A program made the position numbers and the translations under genes. A stretch of 64,000 nucleotides of DNA from Paenibacillus albicereus (GTDB lineage Bacteria; Bacillota; Bacilli; Paenibacillales; Paenibacillaceae): positions 1,381,001 through 1,445,000 of the forward strand of contig NZ_CP051428.1 in NCBI RefSeq assembly GCF_012676905.1, read 5' to 3'. Each line of letters begins with the position of its first letter. Positions within the stretch are counted from its first letter, which is position 1. This document shows, piece after piece, positions 53,749 to 63,632 of this stretch. Below the pieces are notes generated by a model that worked only from the letters and a program-made list of their open reading frames with translations, made no database searches and was not told where the DNA came from.

Positions 53749-54456
53749 ATGAACGTTGTTTTTCATGGACAATCCTGTATCGGCATCACGCTCGATGACG
53801 GCAAGTCCCTGCTGATCGATCCTTTCCTGAGCGGCAATCCGCTTGCCCGGACGAGCGCGGATGAGGTAGAGGCGGACTTCATCCTGCTCACCCACGCCCA
53901 TCAGGACCATATTCAGGACGCTGCCGCCATTTCCAAGCGCACGGGCGCGCCGATCGTCGCGATTCCGGAGCTCGCCGCCTACATGTCCTGGCAGGGAGCC
54001 GAGACGCTGGGGATGAACATGGGCGGCACGGTCGATCTGGGCGGCTTCGCCAAGGCGACGATGGTGCAAGCGTTCCATAGTTCGGGCATCGTGCTCGAGC
54101 ACGAGCAGCGCATCGTCTACGGCGGCATGCCGGCCGGATTCGTCGTCGAGGCCGGGGGCCTCACCTTCCTGCATGCGGGAGACACCTGCCTGTTCTCCGA
54201 CATGGCGCTGATCGGCCGCCGCTATCAGCCGGATGTCGCGTTCATACCGATCGGAGGCCACTATACGATGGGGCCGGAGGACGCGCTTCAAGCCGCGGAG
54301 TGGTACGGAGCCAAGCTCGTCGTGCCGATCCACTACGACACCTTCCCGCCGATCCGCCAGGATGCGGATGCGTTCGTCTCGGAGCTCGGCGGTCTCGGTC
54401 TCAAGGGTCAAGTCGTTCGGCCTGGAGGAACGGTCGATCTTTCTGGCTTGGCGTGA
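53749..54456 (+). CDS. Metal-dependent hydrolase, UPF0173 (YtkL-like)
   Basis: A 235-residue metallo-beta-lactamase-fold protein. The metal motif LTHAHQDHIQDA, the later GMPAGFVVE region and the histidine in IPIGGHYTMGPEDA match UPF0173, of which B. subtilis YtkL is a member. Function unknown; the fold suits hydrolysis of a phosphodiester or lactone. The start is a compromise: ATG at 53749 has GAAAGGAAG about 13 bases upstream. It lies shortly before gatCAB and ends in a strong terminator. Confidence 0.93.
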   Translation: MNVVFHGQSCIGITLDDGKSLLIDPFLSGNPLARTSADEVEADFILLTHAHQDHIQDAAAISKRTGAPIVAIPELAAYMSWQGAETLGMNMGGTVDLGGFAKATMVQAFHSSGIVLEHEQRIVYGGMPAGFVVEAGGLTFLHAGDTCLFSDMALIGRRYQPDVAFIPIGGHYTMGPEDALQAAEWYGAKLVVPIHYDTFPPIRQDADAFVSELGGLGLKGQVVRPGGTVDLSGLA

Positions 54457-54544
54457 AGATCGGATCCTCGACAGCGGGCAAGCGCGTCCCGTCGACCGGA
54501 CGAGCTGTCTTCCGGAGAGCGGCGGACTTGACGAGCGGCATCGG

Positions 54545-54576
54545 CCGCCGGACCTTCTTGGTCCGGCGGTTTTTTC
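54545..54576 (+). terminator. Terminator after the YtkL-like gene
   Basis: CCGCCGGACC, loop TTCTT, GGTCCGGCGG and seven T. Confidence 0.92.
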
Positions 54577-54609
54577 ATGCGCTTTGCCGCATTCGTTTAG
54601 CGCTGCGCA

Positions 54610-54639
54610 TTGAGAATGTGGCCGAACTCAAGGTATAAT
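54610..54639 (+). promoter_or_regulatory. Sigma-A promoter of gatCAB
   Basis: TTGAGA, 18 bases and a consensus TATAAT, 55 bases before gatC. Confidence 0.75.
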
Positions 54640-54693
54640 ACGGGGAATGGAATCAGGCATCAGTCATCTTGCACGGCAAGGGGGAATAGAACG

Positions 54694-54981
54694 ATGAGCA
54701 TCGACGCCAAGGCGGTCGAGCATGTCGCGAATCTGGCTCGGCTGGAGCTGAGCGAGGCGGAGAAGGAGCAGTTCGCCGGACAGCTCAGCGCCATCTTAAA
54801 ATACGCCGAAAAGCTGGACGAGCTGGATACGGACGGCATTGAGCCGACGAGCCACGTGCTGCCGGTCACGAATGTAATGCGGGAGGACGAGGTGCGCGAG
54901 TCCGTCTCCAACGAGACCGCGCTGCGCAACGCGCCGGACGACGAGGACGGGCAATTCAAGGTGCCTGCCGTATTGGAATAG
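54694..54981 (+). CDS. gatC: Asp/Glu-tRNA amidotransferase subunit C
   Basis: A 95-residue protein that stabilises the GatA-GatB complex. IDAKAVEHVANLARLELSE is the N-terminal family signature and LPVTNVMREDE is the loop that contacts GatA. Length is normal. AAGGGGG precedes the ATG. Together with gatA and gatB it forms the operon that amidates misacylated Glu-tRNA(Gln) and Asp-tRNA(Asn). Confidence 0.97.
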   Translation: MSIDAKAVEHVANLARLELSEAEKEQFAGQLSAILKYAEKLDELDTDGIEPTSHVLPVTNVMREDEVRESVSNETALRNAPDDEDGQFKVPAVLE

Positions 54982-55009
54982 CCGCTAGCGGCGAAGGGAG
55001 GAACATCGG

Positions 55010-56458
55010 TTGGCTTTATTCGATCAGAGACTACAGGATCTACATAACGAGCTCGCTGCCGGCAAGCTGTCGGCCGCCGAGCTCACCGAGGCGGCCTATG
55101 CGCGGATCGCCGAGACCGACGAGCGGATCGGAGCGTTCCTGACGCTGAACGAGGAGGCGGCGCGCGCCCGTGCGGCCGAGCTCGATCAAGCCGGCGCGGA
55201 CAAGGGTCTGCTGCATGCGCTGCCTGCGGGCATCAAGGACAACATCGTCACCAAAGGGCTGCGCACGACATGCGCGAGCCAGTTTCTTTCCAATTATGAT
55301 CCGATCTACGACGCCACCGTCTCCGGCAAGCTCCGGGATGCCGGAGCGGTGACGATCGGCAAGCTCAACATGGACGAGTTCGCGATGGGCGGCTCCAACG
55401 AGAACTCCAGCTTCCGTCCCGTGCGCAACCCATGGAATACGGACTACGTGCCCGGCGGTTCGAGCGGCGGCTCTGCCGCTTCGGTCGCGGCAGGCCAAGT
55501 GTACTTCTCGCTTGGCTCCGACACCGGCGGTTCGATCCGGCAGCCTGCCTCCTATTGCGGCGTCGTCGGCCTCAAGCCGACCTACGGCCTTGTCTCCCGC
55601 TTCGGCCTGGTGGCGTTCGCTTCCTCGCTCGATGCGATCGGACCGATCACCAAAAACGTCGAAGACGCCGCTTACGTGCTGCAGTCGATCGCCGGCCATG
55701 ACCGGATGGACTCCACGTCGGCCGACGTCGCCATCCCCGATTACGTCAGCTCGCTCAGCGGGGACGTCAAGGGCATGCGCATCGGCGTGCCGAAGGAGTA
55801 CATGGGCGAGGGCATCGATCCAAAAGTCAAGGAAGCGGTGCTGGCCGCGCTGCGCGTGCTCGAGGACCTCGGCGCGACCTGGGAGGAAGTGTCTCTTCCC
55901 CATACCGAATATGCGGTCGCTTCCTATTATCTGCTCGCCTCGTCGGAGGCTTCCTCCAACCTGGCCCGCTTCGACGGCGTGCGCTACGGCGTGCGCGCGG
56001 ACGATCCGGACAACCTTCTCGACCTGTACCGCAAGTCGCGCAGCCAAGGCTTCGGCCAGGAGGTCAAGCGCCGCATCATGCTCGGCACGTACGCGCTGAG
56101 CTCCGGCTATTATGACGCCTATTACCTCAAGGCGCAAAAGGTGCGCACGCTCATCAAGCAGGATTTCGACAAGGCGTTCGAAAAATTCGACCTGCTGCTC
56201 GGTCCGACCGCTCCTACGCCGGCGTTCCGCATCGGCGAGCAGATCGGAGACCCGCTGGCGATGTACCTCAACGACATCGTGACGATCCCGGTCAGCCTCG
56301 CCGGAGTGCCGGCGATCAGCGTGCCGTGCGGCTTCGCGGACGGCCTGCCGATCGGCCTGCAGCTCATCGGCAAGCCGTTCGACGAAGCGACCGTGCTGCG
56401 CGCCGCCCACGCCTATGAGCAGCATACGGATCATCACAAGGCGCGTCCGCAGCTGTAG
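55010..56458 (+). CDS. gatA: Asp/Glu-tRNA amidotransferase subunit A
   Basis: A 482-residue amidase-signature protein releasing ammonia from glutamine. The catalytic Lys-Ser-Ser core is visible: [17 protein letters not shown] has the lysine, [16 protein letters not shown] the glycine/serine loop and [17 protein letters not shown] the nucleophile. It begins with TTG at 55010, with GGGAGG upstream. Neighbours gatC (28 bases upstream) and gatB (41 bases downstream) form one operon. Confidence 0.98.
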   Translation: MALFDQRLQDLHNELAAGKLSAAELTEAAYARIAETDERIGAFLTLNEEAARARAAELDQAGADKGLLHALPAGIKDNIVTKGLRTTCASQFLSNYDPIYDATVSGKLRDAGAVTIGKLNMDEFAMGGSNENSSFRPVRNPWNTDYVPGGSSGGSAASVAAGQVYFSLGSDTGGSIRQPASYCGVVGLKPTYGLVSRFGLVAFASSLDAIGPITKNVEDAAYVLQSIAGHDRMDSTSADVAIPDYVSSLSGDVKGMRIGVPKEYMGEGIDPKVKEAVLAALRVLEDLGATWEEVSLPHTEYAVASYYLLASSEASSNLARFDGVRYGVRADDPDNLLDLYRKSRSQGFGQEVKRRIMLGTYALSSGYYDAYYLKAQKVRTLIKQDFDKAFEKFDLLLGPTAPTPAFRIGEQIGDPLAMYLNDIVTIPVSLAGVPAISVPCGFADGLPIGLQLIGKPFDEATVLRAAHAYEQHTDHHKARPQL

Positions 56459-56499
56459 AGCGCCGCATCAAGCATCAAGCAAGCAGGAGGAGCTAAGCC

Positions 56500-57942
56500 A
56501 TGACTCACTACCATTCGTACGAGACGGTCATCGGGCTTGAAGTGCATGTCGAGCTTCATACCGCCAGCAAGATTTTCTGCGGCTGCTCGACATCCTTCGG
56601 CGCGCCGCCGAACACCCATACCTGCCCCGTTTGCCTAGGGCATCCCGGCGTGCTGCCGGTGCTCAACCGCCAGGCGGTCGACTACGCGATGAAGGCCGCG
56701 ATGGCGCTGAATTGCACGATTGCCGACGTCAGCAAGTTCGACCGCAAGAACTATTTCTATCCGGACTCGCCGAAGGCTTACCAAATCTCGCAGTTCGACC
56801 AGCCGATCGGCGAGAACGGCTGGATCGACATCGAGGTAGACGGCAAGACCAAGCGCATCGGCATCACCCGCCTCCATCTGGAGGAGGATGCCGGCAAGCT
56901 GACGCATGTCGAGGGCGGCTATGCCTCGCTCGTCGACTTCAACCGCGTCGGCACGCCGCTCGTGGAGATCGTGTCCGAGCCGGATTTGCGCTCGCCGGAG
57001 GAAGCCAAGGCTTACCTCGAGAAGCTCCGCGCCATCATGCAGTACTGCGACGTGTCCGACGTCAAGATGGAGGAAGGCAGCCTGCGCTGCGACGCCAACA
57101 TCAGCCTGCGCCCGTGGGGCCAGGAGAAGTTCGGCATCCGCGCCGAGCTCAAGAACATGAACTCGTTCCGCGGCGTGCAGCGCGGCCTCGAATACGAGCA
57201 GGTCCGTCAAGCCGACGTGTTGGACGGCGGCGGCACGGTCGTGCAGGAAACGCGCCGCTGGGACGACGCCCAGAGCAAGACGTTCTCGATGCGCGGCAAG
57301 GAAGAATCGCATGATTACCGCTACTTCCCGGATCCGGACCTCGTGCGCCTGCATATCGACAGCGAGTGGAAAGAGCGCGTGCGCGCCTCCATCCCGGAGC
57401 TGCCGGATGCCCGTCAAGCCCGCTATACGGCGGAGTACGGCTTGCCTGCGTATGACGCCGGCGTCATCACCGCGTCCAAGAAGCTGGCCGACTTCTTCGA
57501 GGACAGCCTGTCCTACACCAAGGACGCCAAAGCCGTCTCGAACTGGATCATGGGCGATCTGCTCGGCTATCTGAATCAGACCGGCAAGGAGATCGACGCC
57601 GTCCGCATCACCGGCCAAGGTCTCGGCGAGATGATCGGCTTGCTGGAGAAGGGCACGATCAGCGGCAAAATCGCCAAGACCGTTTTCAAGGAGATGCTGG
57701 AAAGCGGCAAGCTTCCACAGCAGATCGTCGAGGAGCAAGGACTCGTGCAGATCAGCGACGAAGGCGCGATCAAGGCGATCGTCGAGAAGATCGTCGCCGC
57801 CAACCCGCAGTCGGTCGAGGATTATCGCGCCGGCAAGGAAAAGGCGATCGGCTTCCTCGTCGGCCAAGTCATGAAGGAATCGCGCGGCAAGGCCAATCCC
57901 GGCCTCGTCAACAAGCTGCTCGTCGACGTCCTCAACGCCTGA
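56500..57942 (+). CDS. gatB: Asp/Glu-tRNA amidotransferase subunit B
   Basis: A 480-residue protein that phosphorylates and amidates the misacylated t[22 protein letters not shown] and the zinc-type cysteines through CPVCLGHPG match the family, followed by [16 protein letters not shown] and the C-terminal GatB/YqeY tail ([17 protein letters not shown]). GGAGGAG lies nine bases before the ATG. Full length; completes the gatCAB operon. Confidence 0.98.
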   Translation: MTHYHSYETVIGLEVHVELHTASKIFCGCSTSFGAPPNTHTCPVCLGHPGVLPVLNRQAVDYAMKAAMALNCTIADVSKFDRKNYFYPDSPKAYQISQFDQPIGENGWIDIEVDGKTKRIGITRLHLEEDAGKLTHVEGGYASLVDFNRVGTPLVEIVSEPDLRSPEEAKAYLEKLRAIMQYCDVSDVKMEEGSLRCDANISLRPWGQEKFGIRAELKNMNSFRGVQRGLEYEQVRQADVLDGGGTVVQETRRWDDAQSKTFSMRGKEESHDYRYFPDPDLVRLHIDSEWKERVRASIPELPDARQARYTAEYGLPAYDAGVITASKKLADFFEDSLSYTKDAKAVSNWIMGDLLGYLNQTGKEIDAVRITGQGLGEMIGLLEKGTISGKIAKTVFKEMLESGKLPQQIVEEQGLVQISDEGAIKAIVEKIVAANPQSVEDYRAGKEKAIGFLVGQVMKESRGKANPGLVNKLLVDVLNA

Positions 57943-57974
57943 TTGCGCCGGGCCACGTCCGGGCATCGCCTGCA

Positions 57975-58013
57975 GCCGTCCTCTCGTATCGGGAGGGCGG
58001 CTTTGTTCTTTTC
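57975..58013 (+). terminator. Weak terminator after gatB
   Basis: GCCGTCCTC pairs with GAGGGCGGC with one wobble, followed by TTTGTTCTTTT. Confidence 0.55.
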
Positions 58014-58159
58014 CAAAAAAAGACGCGGCAAGCCGCTCTCTCCAGGGTAAAATACAACATGCCCATGCCGGAAAGGAAACGAATCCGGCGCATACAATGA
58101 GAAGCGTCGGCGGCAACGACCGCGGCGCACGGACAATCGGCATCCATGGGAGGAATGGC

Positions 58160-58885
58160 ATGAACAACGCGCTAAACTCGATCGCTGCGGACAGTCCTTG
58201 GCACATCAACGAATGGGAGCTGCTGCTGAGGCTGTTCCTCGCGGTTCTGCTCGGCGGACTCGTCGGATTCGAACGGGAGCAGTCCAACCACGCCGCCGGA
58301 TTCCGCACCAACATCCTCGTCTGTCTCGGCTCCTGCCTGCTCATGCTGCTGTCCATCTACGGCTTCGCCCAGTTCGTCAACGAGACGAACGTGCGGCTTG
58401 ATCCCGCCCGCCTCGCCGCGCAGGTCATCACCGGCATCGGCTTCCTAGGGGCCGGGACGATTCTGTTCACCGGCAAGTCGATTACCGGCCTGACGACGGC
58501 CGCTTCGCTCTGGGTCGTCTCCGCCATCGGCCTGTCGGTCGGCGCCGGCTTTCTGCTGCCGGCGATCGCGGCGACCGTGCTGGTGCTGCTCGTGCTGGTG
58601 CTGTTCAACAAGCTGGAAAAAAAGTTCAGCGGGGGCAAGCGCGAGCATCATCTCAAGGTGCTCGCCGATGAAAAGGAAGCGCTGCTCCAGGCCGTGAGCG
58701 CCTTGCTCGCGGAACAGGGCATCGTCATGCGCAAGCTGTCGCTTCAAGAGTACGGAGACCGGGAGCTGGAGCGGCCGCGGGTCATGCTGCTTTTGCATAT
58801 TACCTTCCCGCAACAAGATAAGCTGATTCCATTGCTGGAAAAAATCAAGGGTCTGGAGGGCGTCCATGCCGTGAGTGCCGAATGA
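58160..58885 (+). CDS. MgtC/SapB family membrane protein
   Basis: A 241-residue protein with four or five membrane segments in the first 150 residues: LRLFLAVLLGGLVGFEREQS contains the MgtC signature, followed by TNILVCLGSCLLMLLS and ITGIGFLGAGTIL. A C-terminal soluble ACT-like domain (~155-241) follows. MgtC proteins modulate magnesium homeostasis and ATP synthase activity, or act in virulence. The ATG at 58160 has GGGAGGAATGGC upstream. The next gene overlaps its stop. Confidence 0.92.
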   Translation: MNNALNSIAADSPWHINEWELLLRLFLAVLLGGLVGFEREQSNHAAGFRTNILVCLGSCLLMLLSIYGFAQFVNETNVRLDPARLAAQVITGIGFLGAGTILFTGKSITGLTTAASLWVVSAIGLSVGAGFLLPAIAATVLVLLVLVLFNKLEKKFSGGKREHHLKVLADEKEALLQAVSALLAEQGIVMRKLSLQEYGDRELERPRVMLLLHITFPQQDKLIPLLEKIKGLEGVHAVSAE

Positions 58886-60888
58886 GCGCAGAATCGCGGA
58901 ACCGCAAAAACCGCTGGCTGACCGGTCTATACGCCGCTCTTCTCCCGGGAGGAGGCCATCTGTATTTAGGCTGGTATGGCCGCGGCCTGCTGCTGCTGCT
59001 CGTCGTGCTGCTTGATCTGGCGGCGCTCATCCGCTTTTCCGACTCGACCAGCGGCAGCCGGGCGCTGCTCCTGCTCTATTTGGGCTACGCCCTGCCGGCA
59101 TTGTATTTCTATAGCGTTTTTGATGCCCTGGAAATTCATTCCCGGAGCAAGCTTGCCGCCGGCAGCAGAGGAGGCGGCGCGGGACCGTTTTCGATCCGGC
59201 ACAGCCTCGTGCTGGTAGGCGGAGGCTTGCTGCTGCTGTTCCTGATCCGTCCGACCGAGGCCGTCCAGCCTCGGCTCGACTGGATCGGAGACATGGCATC
59301 CGGAGCGGTGCTGCTCGCTCTGGCGGCATGGCTGTCGCTGAGGCGGAGTCCGGAGCAGTTCCGTTTCGGACGCCTCAGCGCCATCCTGCTGCTTGCGGCA
59401 TGCGGAGCCATTCTTCTGTGGGATCAGATCCGGGAGCGCAACGATATCGGCCTGCTCTCGGAGTGGTGGCCGGTGCTGTTCGTCCTTGCCGGAGCCGAGA
59501 TGCTCCTGTTCCAGCTTCTCGAAAGACGCCGTCCCGGTCGACGCCTGACGATCGGGGCGGGAGCGGCTGCCGCCGCCGTGCTGCTCATCGGATCGGCCTA
59601 TGCCGTCACGCAGTACGGGGGCTTGCCGTTCCGCTGGCTGGACCAGTACGCGGGTCGGACGAGCCTGGAGAACCTGTCGGAGGAAAAAGGCTTCCACTTC
59701 GAGCAGGAACCGATCTTCCTTGCGCTTGAGGGGCAGGTGGCAAGCGTCATCATCGACAATCCGAACGGAGACGTGACGGTTCGTGCCGCTTCGGACCCGA
59801 GCAGCCGCCAAGTGACCGTTCAGGCCGAGCTGTGGGTCGATACGGAAGATTCCAAGGAAGCGGATCATGTCCGCGAGAAGTCCAAGCTCAAAGTCAGCTC
59901 GGAGGGAAAGCTGGAGATTGCGGCCCAAGGCATGCCCTACGGAGCCAATGGATCCCGCTTGCCCCGCTACAATCTGATCGTGACGATGCCGGCCGATCTG
60001 GAAGCTTCGTTCCGGTCGGATGAAACCGCTCCGCTCCCGATGCTTCCTCTTCCGTCCATGCCGTCAGGCCTATTTTCTCCGTCGCCCTCCAGCGTCCCGA
60101 CGAACGTCGCGGCCCAATCGGCGGACAGGAGCAGCGCCGGCTCGTCCGCAAGCGCCGTCTCCAGCGTCGCGACAGCGGGACCGAGCATGCTTCCTTCTCC
60201 CTCCGCAGAGCCCGAAGCCTCGCCTTCGCCGAGTCCGTCCGCCTCTCCGACTCCGGGGCCGGAGGCGGTCAAGCTGCTGCTCCATGCGGGCAACGGCAAC
60301 GTATCCATGTCGGGGCTGACGGCCGAAGGCGGGCTGACGGTCAAAAATGGCAATGGCGCCATCGAGCTGCGGGACCTTCGAGGCAAGGTGGAAGCCGACA
60401 CGACTAGCGGCAACATCACGGCGGAACGAATCGCCGGCGATGCCGCCCTGTCCGCTCGCGACGGGAGCATCCAGGCTTCCCGCATCGACGGCTCGATCAA
60501 CGCCTATACGAGCAACGGCAACCTCGAAATCAGCGAGATCGAAGGGGATTCGGCGATCCTCGAAACGAAAAACGGATTCATCCGAGTCGAGGAAGTAGCG
60601 GGCAGCCTGCAGGCGGATACGCTGAACGGCGAAATCCGCATCCGCAGCTCGACCGTAGGCGGGGGCTGGGACATCGACAGCTCGATCGGCGAGGTCATGC
60701 TGTCCCTTCCGACGACCTCCTCCTATGTCATGGACGGCGCGGTCACGTTCGGCGAGATCCGCACCGAGCTCCCGCTGCAGGTGACGAAAAAGCGTGTCGA
60801 AGGCACGATCGGGCTTGGCATTCATCGGATCCGCGTGGATGCGAACAGCGACATCTCCATCTTTGCCTACCCGTCCATGCCCGAATGA
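58882..60888 (+). CDS. Membrane protein with DUF4097-like surface domain
   Basis: A 668-residue protein. Seven or eight membrane segments fill residues 1-240, after an opening that looks like the TM2-type fold (LYAALLPGGGHLYLGWYGRG). A long extracytoplasmic part follows. Residues ~383-460 are a serine/proline/alanine-rich linker; the last ~200 residues are a parallel beta-solenoid-like DUF4097 region with NGNVSMSGLTAEGGLTVKNG and many similar NG-turn repeats. It overlaps the mgtC-like stop (ATGA). Function unknown; it probably senses or binds envelope components. Confidence 0.75.
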   Translation: MSAESRNRKNRWLTGLYAALLPGGGHLYLGWYGRGLLLLLVVLLDLAALIRFSDSTSGSRALLLLYLGYALPALYFYSVFDALEIHSRSKLAAGSRGGGAGPFSIRHSLVLVGGGLLLLFLIRPTEAVQPRLDWIGDMASGAVLLALAAWLSLRRSPEQFRFGRLSAILLLAACGAILLWDQIRERNDIGLLSEWWPVLFVLAGAEMLLFQLLERRRPGRRLTIGAGAAAAAVLLIGSAYAVTQYGGLPFRWLDQYAGRTSLENLSEEKGFHFEQEPIFLALEGQVASVIIDNPNGDVTVRAASDPSSRQVTVQAELWVDTEDSKEADHVREKSKLKVSSEGKLEIAAQGMPYGANGSRLPRYNLIVTMPADLEASFRSDETAPLPMLPLPSMPSGLFSPSPSSVPTNVAAQSADRSSAGSSASAVSSVATAGPSMLPSPSAEPEASPSPSPSASPTPGPEAVKLLLHAGNGNVSMSGLTAEGGLTVKNGNGAIELRDLRGKVEADTTSGNITAERIAGDAALSARDGSIQASRIDGSINAYTSNGNLEISEIEGDSAILETKNGFIRVEEVAGSLQADTLNGEIRIRSSTVGGGWDIDSSIGEVMLSLPTTSSYVMDGAVTFGEIRTELPLQVTKKRVEGTIGLGIHRIRVDANSDISIFAYPSMPE

Positions 60889-60914
60889 TTCCAGCTGCGC
60901 GGGCGCCGGTTTCA

Positions 60915-60944
60915 TTGACAAAACGTGAATTTCACGCGTACAAT
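60915..60944 (+). promoter_or_regulatory. perR promoter with spacer palindrome
   Basis: TTGACA, 18 bases and TACAAT. The spacer contains CGTGAA-T-TTCACG, a perfect inverted repeat, so binding there would block RNA polymerase. It does not resemble the consensus Per box. Confidence 0.7.
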
Positions 60945-60991
60945 GGAACTACTACAAAGTAATTAAGACTATAAGGAAGGCGTGATCGGGA

Positions 60992-61429
60992 ATGGGAGCC
61001 AGCGTAGAACAAGCTTTAGAGCAGCTTAAATCCAGCGGCGTCCGCATGACCCCGCAGCGTCACGCGATACTTGGGTTTCTGATGAACTCGATGACTCATC
61101 CGACTGCGGATGAGATCTATAAAGCTTTGTCACCCGATTTCCCGAGCATGAGCGTCGCGACGATCTACAACAACCTCCGGCTGTTCGTGGAGGCGGGTCT
61201 CGTGCGGGAGCTGACCTACGGAGACGACTCAAGCCGTTTCGACGCGAACTTGACGGATCATTATCATGCTATTTGCAAACAATGCGGCGAGATTGTCGAT
61301 TTCGACTACCCGCCGCTGATGGAGGTCGAACGGGCCGCTTCGCGGGAGACCGGATTCCGCGTCGAGGGGCATCGCATGGAGATTTACGGCGTGTGCACGT
61401 CCTGCCGGACTGCCGTGCCGCATTCATAA
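60992..61429 (+). CDS. perR: Peroxide stress regulator PerR (Fur family)
   Basis: A 145-residue regulator. The winged helix segment [24 protein letters not shown] and [14 protein letters not shown] are near identical to B. subtilis PerR. The metal site has histidines in THPTAD and TDHYHAIC and acidic residues in SRFD and IVDFDYP; two zinc cysteine pairs (CKQC, CTSC) are intact. PerR senses peroxide by oxidation of metal-binding histidines. An AAGGAAGG site lies nine bases before the ATG. Its neighbour on the other side of the GH18 gene, ygzB, is its usual B. subtilis partner. Confidence 0.96.
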   Translation: MGASVEQALEQLKSSGVRMTPQRHAILGFLMNSMTHPTADEIYKALSPDFPSMSVATIYNNLRLFVEAGLVRELTYGDDSSRFDANLTDHYHAICKQCGEIVDFDYPPLMEVERAASRETGFRVEGHRMEIYGVCTSCRTAVPHS

Positions 61430-61440
61430 CCGAGCCTGGA

Positions 61441-61468
61441 GAAGCCTCGCTTCGCGGGGCTTTTTTTT
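61441..61468 (+). terminator. Terminator after perR
   Basis: AAGCCTCGC, loop TTC, GCGGGGCTT and eight T. Confidence 0.88.
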
Positions 61469-61558
61469 GCATTTTTTTTCCGATAGACTCATAGAGTAGA
61501 GAGACAACTTTCCGGCGGCAACAATCGTCTAGGACAAGACAGCAAAGGAGCGTGACGC

Positions 61559-63289
61559 ATGAAGAGGGGACAGGCCCAAGGAGGCAGGCGCCGCAAGAGC
61601 GGCTTCCGACGGCTGCTTGGCTTTTGCTTGGCGATTGGAGTTGTAGCTGGTGCTTGGGGAGCTTACCATAAGCTGATGCCGAGCCGTGAATATATGAAGC
61701 CGGAATACGCGCATGCCCATCCTCTGTTCTACGGCGGAATGGATCTGAAGGAAGGCGCGCTGATCGAGCAGGGGCAGACGCTGCTTCCGCTCGAGGCCAT
61801 CAAGGCGGTGCTCGGCAGCGATCTTCCGGTCTGGTATGAGGAGAAGACGCAGTCGATCATTCTCACGAGTGACACGAAGGTGCTCTTCATGAAAAAAGAC
61901 CAGCTGCAGGCCAAGCTCGGAGACAAGCCGTTCCAGCTTGCCGTTGCCCCTGTGGAGCGCGATGGACGCATTTACATGCCTCTTTCGCCGCTCAAGACCT
62001 TGTACGGCATCCAGGCGCAGACATCCCCTTCGAGCGGCGTCATGACGCTGGAAAGAGCAGGGGATCGGATGCGGATGGCCGTGCCCGCCGAGGACGAAGA
62101 AATCGCGGTACGGTCGGAGCCGTCCATCCACAGTCCTTATGTCGAGCTGGCCGGGCCGGGTCAGACCTTGATCGTGTGGGACGAGCAGGAGGATTGGTAC
62201 AAGGTGCAGGGTCCCGAGGGCCACTCGGGCTATGTCCGCCAAAAGGAGCTCCGTTTTTCCGAAGACCGCGTCATTGCGCCGCTGGCGGAGGCCGAGCCTG
62301 CCCTGCCGTGGAAAGCCGGCCAAAAGGTCAACCTGACCTGGGAAGCGGTCTACAACAAGCCTCCCGATCCGTCCGGGTACCCCGCGATGGAAGGCGTCAA
62401 CGTCGTCAGTCCGACTTGGTTCGAGGTCAGCGACGGCAGCGGCCAGATCCGCAGCAAGGCGGATGCGTCCTATGCGGCATGGGCGCGCCAGCGAGGAATG
62501 CAGGTGTGGGCTTTGTTCAGCAACGCCTTCGATCCGGATCTGACGACCAAGGTGCTCTCGAGCGTCGAAACCCGGTTCACGATGATTCGTCAGCTGCTTG
62601 CATACGCGGAGATGTATAAGCTGCAAGGAATCAATATCGACTTCGAGAACGTCCGGACATCCGACAAGCAGAACTTCGTGCAGTTCGTGCGCGAGCTGTC
62701 GCCGATGCTTCATGAAGCAGGGCTGATCGTCTCGATCGACGTCACTCCCAAGTCCAATAGCGAGATGTGGTCGCTCTTCCTCGACCGGGAGGCGCTGATC
62801 GGCAGCGTCGATTACATGATGCTGATGGCGTACGATGAGCATTGGGCGAGCAGTCCCAAGGCCGGCTCGGTCGCCTCGCTCCCGTGGGTGGAGAACTCGA
62901 TCCAGCGACTGCTGGAGGAAGACGGGGTCGATCCGGCGAAGCTCGTCCTGAGCATGCCGCTGTATACTCGAATTTGGAGCGAGTCCAAGGGAGAAGATGG
63001 AAGCATCGACGTATCGTCCAAGGCAGTCGGCATGGAGCGCATCGAGGAGATCGTTCGCAACCGCAAGCTGACGCCGGTTTTCGACGAGGCGGCCGGACAG
63101 AACTACATCGAGTATGTCGAAAAGGAAGGCGTCCTGAGCCGGATCTGGATCGAGGATGCGCGATCGATCGAAGCCAGGGTGGCGCTCGTGCACAAGTACG
63201 GCCTTGCCGGCGTGGCGACATGGGCGCGTTCCTTCCAGACGGACCGCATATGGGGCGTCATTCACGAGAGCCTGTCCGACCCCTCCTGA
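61559..63289 (+). CDS. GH18 family glycosidase with envelope-binding domains
   Basis: A 576-residue exported or anchored enzyme. N-terminal membrane helix (LLGFCLAIGVVAGAWGAYHK, ~19-38), a copper amine oxidase-like domain (~55-165), an SH3b domain (~170-235, VRSEPSIHSPYVEL), and a GH18 barrel (~255-570) with the catalytic strand INIDFENV (~357) and VDYMMLMAYDEHW. The DxE pair of the motif is present, so activity on cell-wall aminosugar polymers is plausible. Such proteins occur in Bacillales as spore or wall glycosidases. Ribosome binding site AAAGGAGCG. Inserted between perR and ygzB. Confidence 0.9.
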   Translation: MKRGQAQGGRRRKSGFRRLLGFCLAIGVVAGAWGAYHKLMPSREYMKPEYAHAHPLFYGGMDLKEGALIEQGQTLLPLEAIKAVLGSDLPVWYEEKTQSIILTSDTKVLFMKKDQLQAKLGDKPFQLAVAPVERDGRIYMPLSPLKTLYGIQAQTSPSSGVMTLERAGDRMRMAVPAEDEEIAVRSEPSIHSPYVELAGPGQTLIVWDEQEDWYKVQGPEGHSGYVRQKELRFSEDRVIAPLAEAEPALPWKAGQKVNLTWEAVYNKPPDPSGYPAMEGVNVVSPTWFEVSDGSGQIRSKADASYAAWARQRGMQVWALFSNAFDPDLTTKVLSSVETRFTMIRQLLAYAEMYKLQGINIDFENVRTSDKQNFVQFVRELSPMLHEAGLIVSIDVTPKSNSEMWSLFLDREALIGSVDYMMLMAYDEHWASSPKAGSVASLPWVENSIQRLLEEDGVDPAKLVLSMPLYTRIWSESKGEDGSIDVSSKAVGMERIEEIVRNRKLTPVFDEAAGQNYIEYVEKEGVLSRIWIEDARSIEARVALVHKYGLAGVATWARSFQTDRIWGVIHESLSDPS

Positions 63290-63351
63290 GTTCGGAAAGT
63301 AAAATAACCGCCAAGCCCGCGAGCGGGCAACTCTCCTGATATCGTGCAAGA

Positions 63352-63392
63352 AAACAAGCTGAAGCCGGTCGACGACCGGTTTCAGCTTGTTT
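63352..63392. terminator. Bidirectional terminator between convergent genes
   Basis: AAACAAGCTGAA and TTCAGCTTGTTT form the outer stem and CCGGTCG/CGACCGG the inner one, with a single mispair between. T-rich sequence follows on both sides. Confidence 0.9.
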
Positions 63393-63419
63393 CGCTTTTC
63401 CAATGAATGGACGCTCGCA

Positions 63420-63530
63420 TCACGTTTGGTACAGCCGATACGTCCTCATCCCGACCTTCATGGAGCCGACTCGCTCCCGTTTCCAGTTCGAGCAGATCGT
63501 AGTGGAAAGTCCTGTCTTTTTCCGCTCCAT
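63420..63530 (-). CDS. Possible 36-residue basic protein
   Basis: A short minus-strand frame starting MERKKTGLSTTICSNWKRER. The AGGAGGTG ribosome binding site eight bases before the ATG is the best reason to consider it; the protein is strongly basic. It lies between ygzB and a terminator, so it would be on the same transcript. I do not recognise it. Longer overlapping frames in this region lack a ribosome binding site. Confidence 0.35.
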   Translation of the reverse strand: MERKKTGLSTTICSNWKRERVGSMKVGMRTYRLYQT

Positions 63531-63632
63531 AAAAAATGCACCTCCTGGAACGAGTCATCGATTGACCCAGGGGGTCCGATGTGCCCATTCCAAGAGGCGC
63601 ACTTCATGAGAGGCTTGCGGGTCATCTTTAAC

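Noticed and set aside
60945..60991. Consensus Per box in the perR leader
   Set aside because: The AT-rich segment AAAGTAATTAAGACTATAA has too few matches to TTATAATNATTATAA and is not symmetric.
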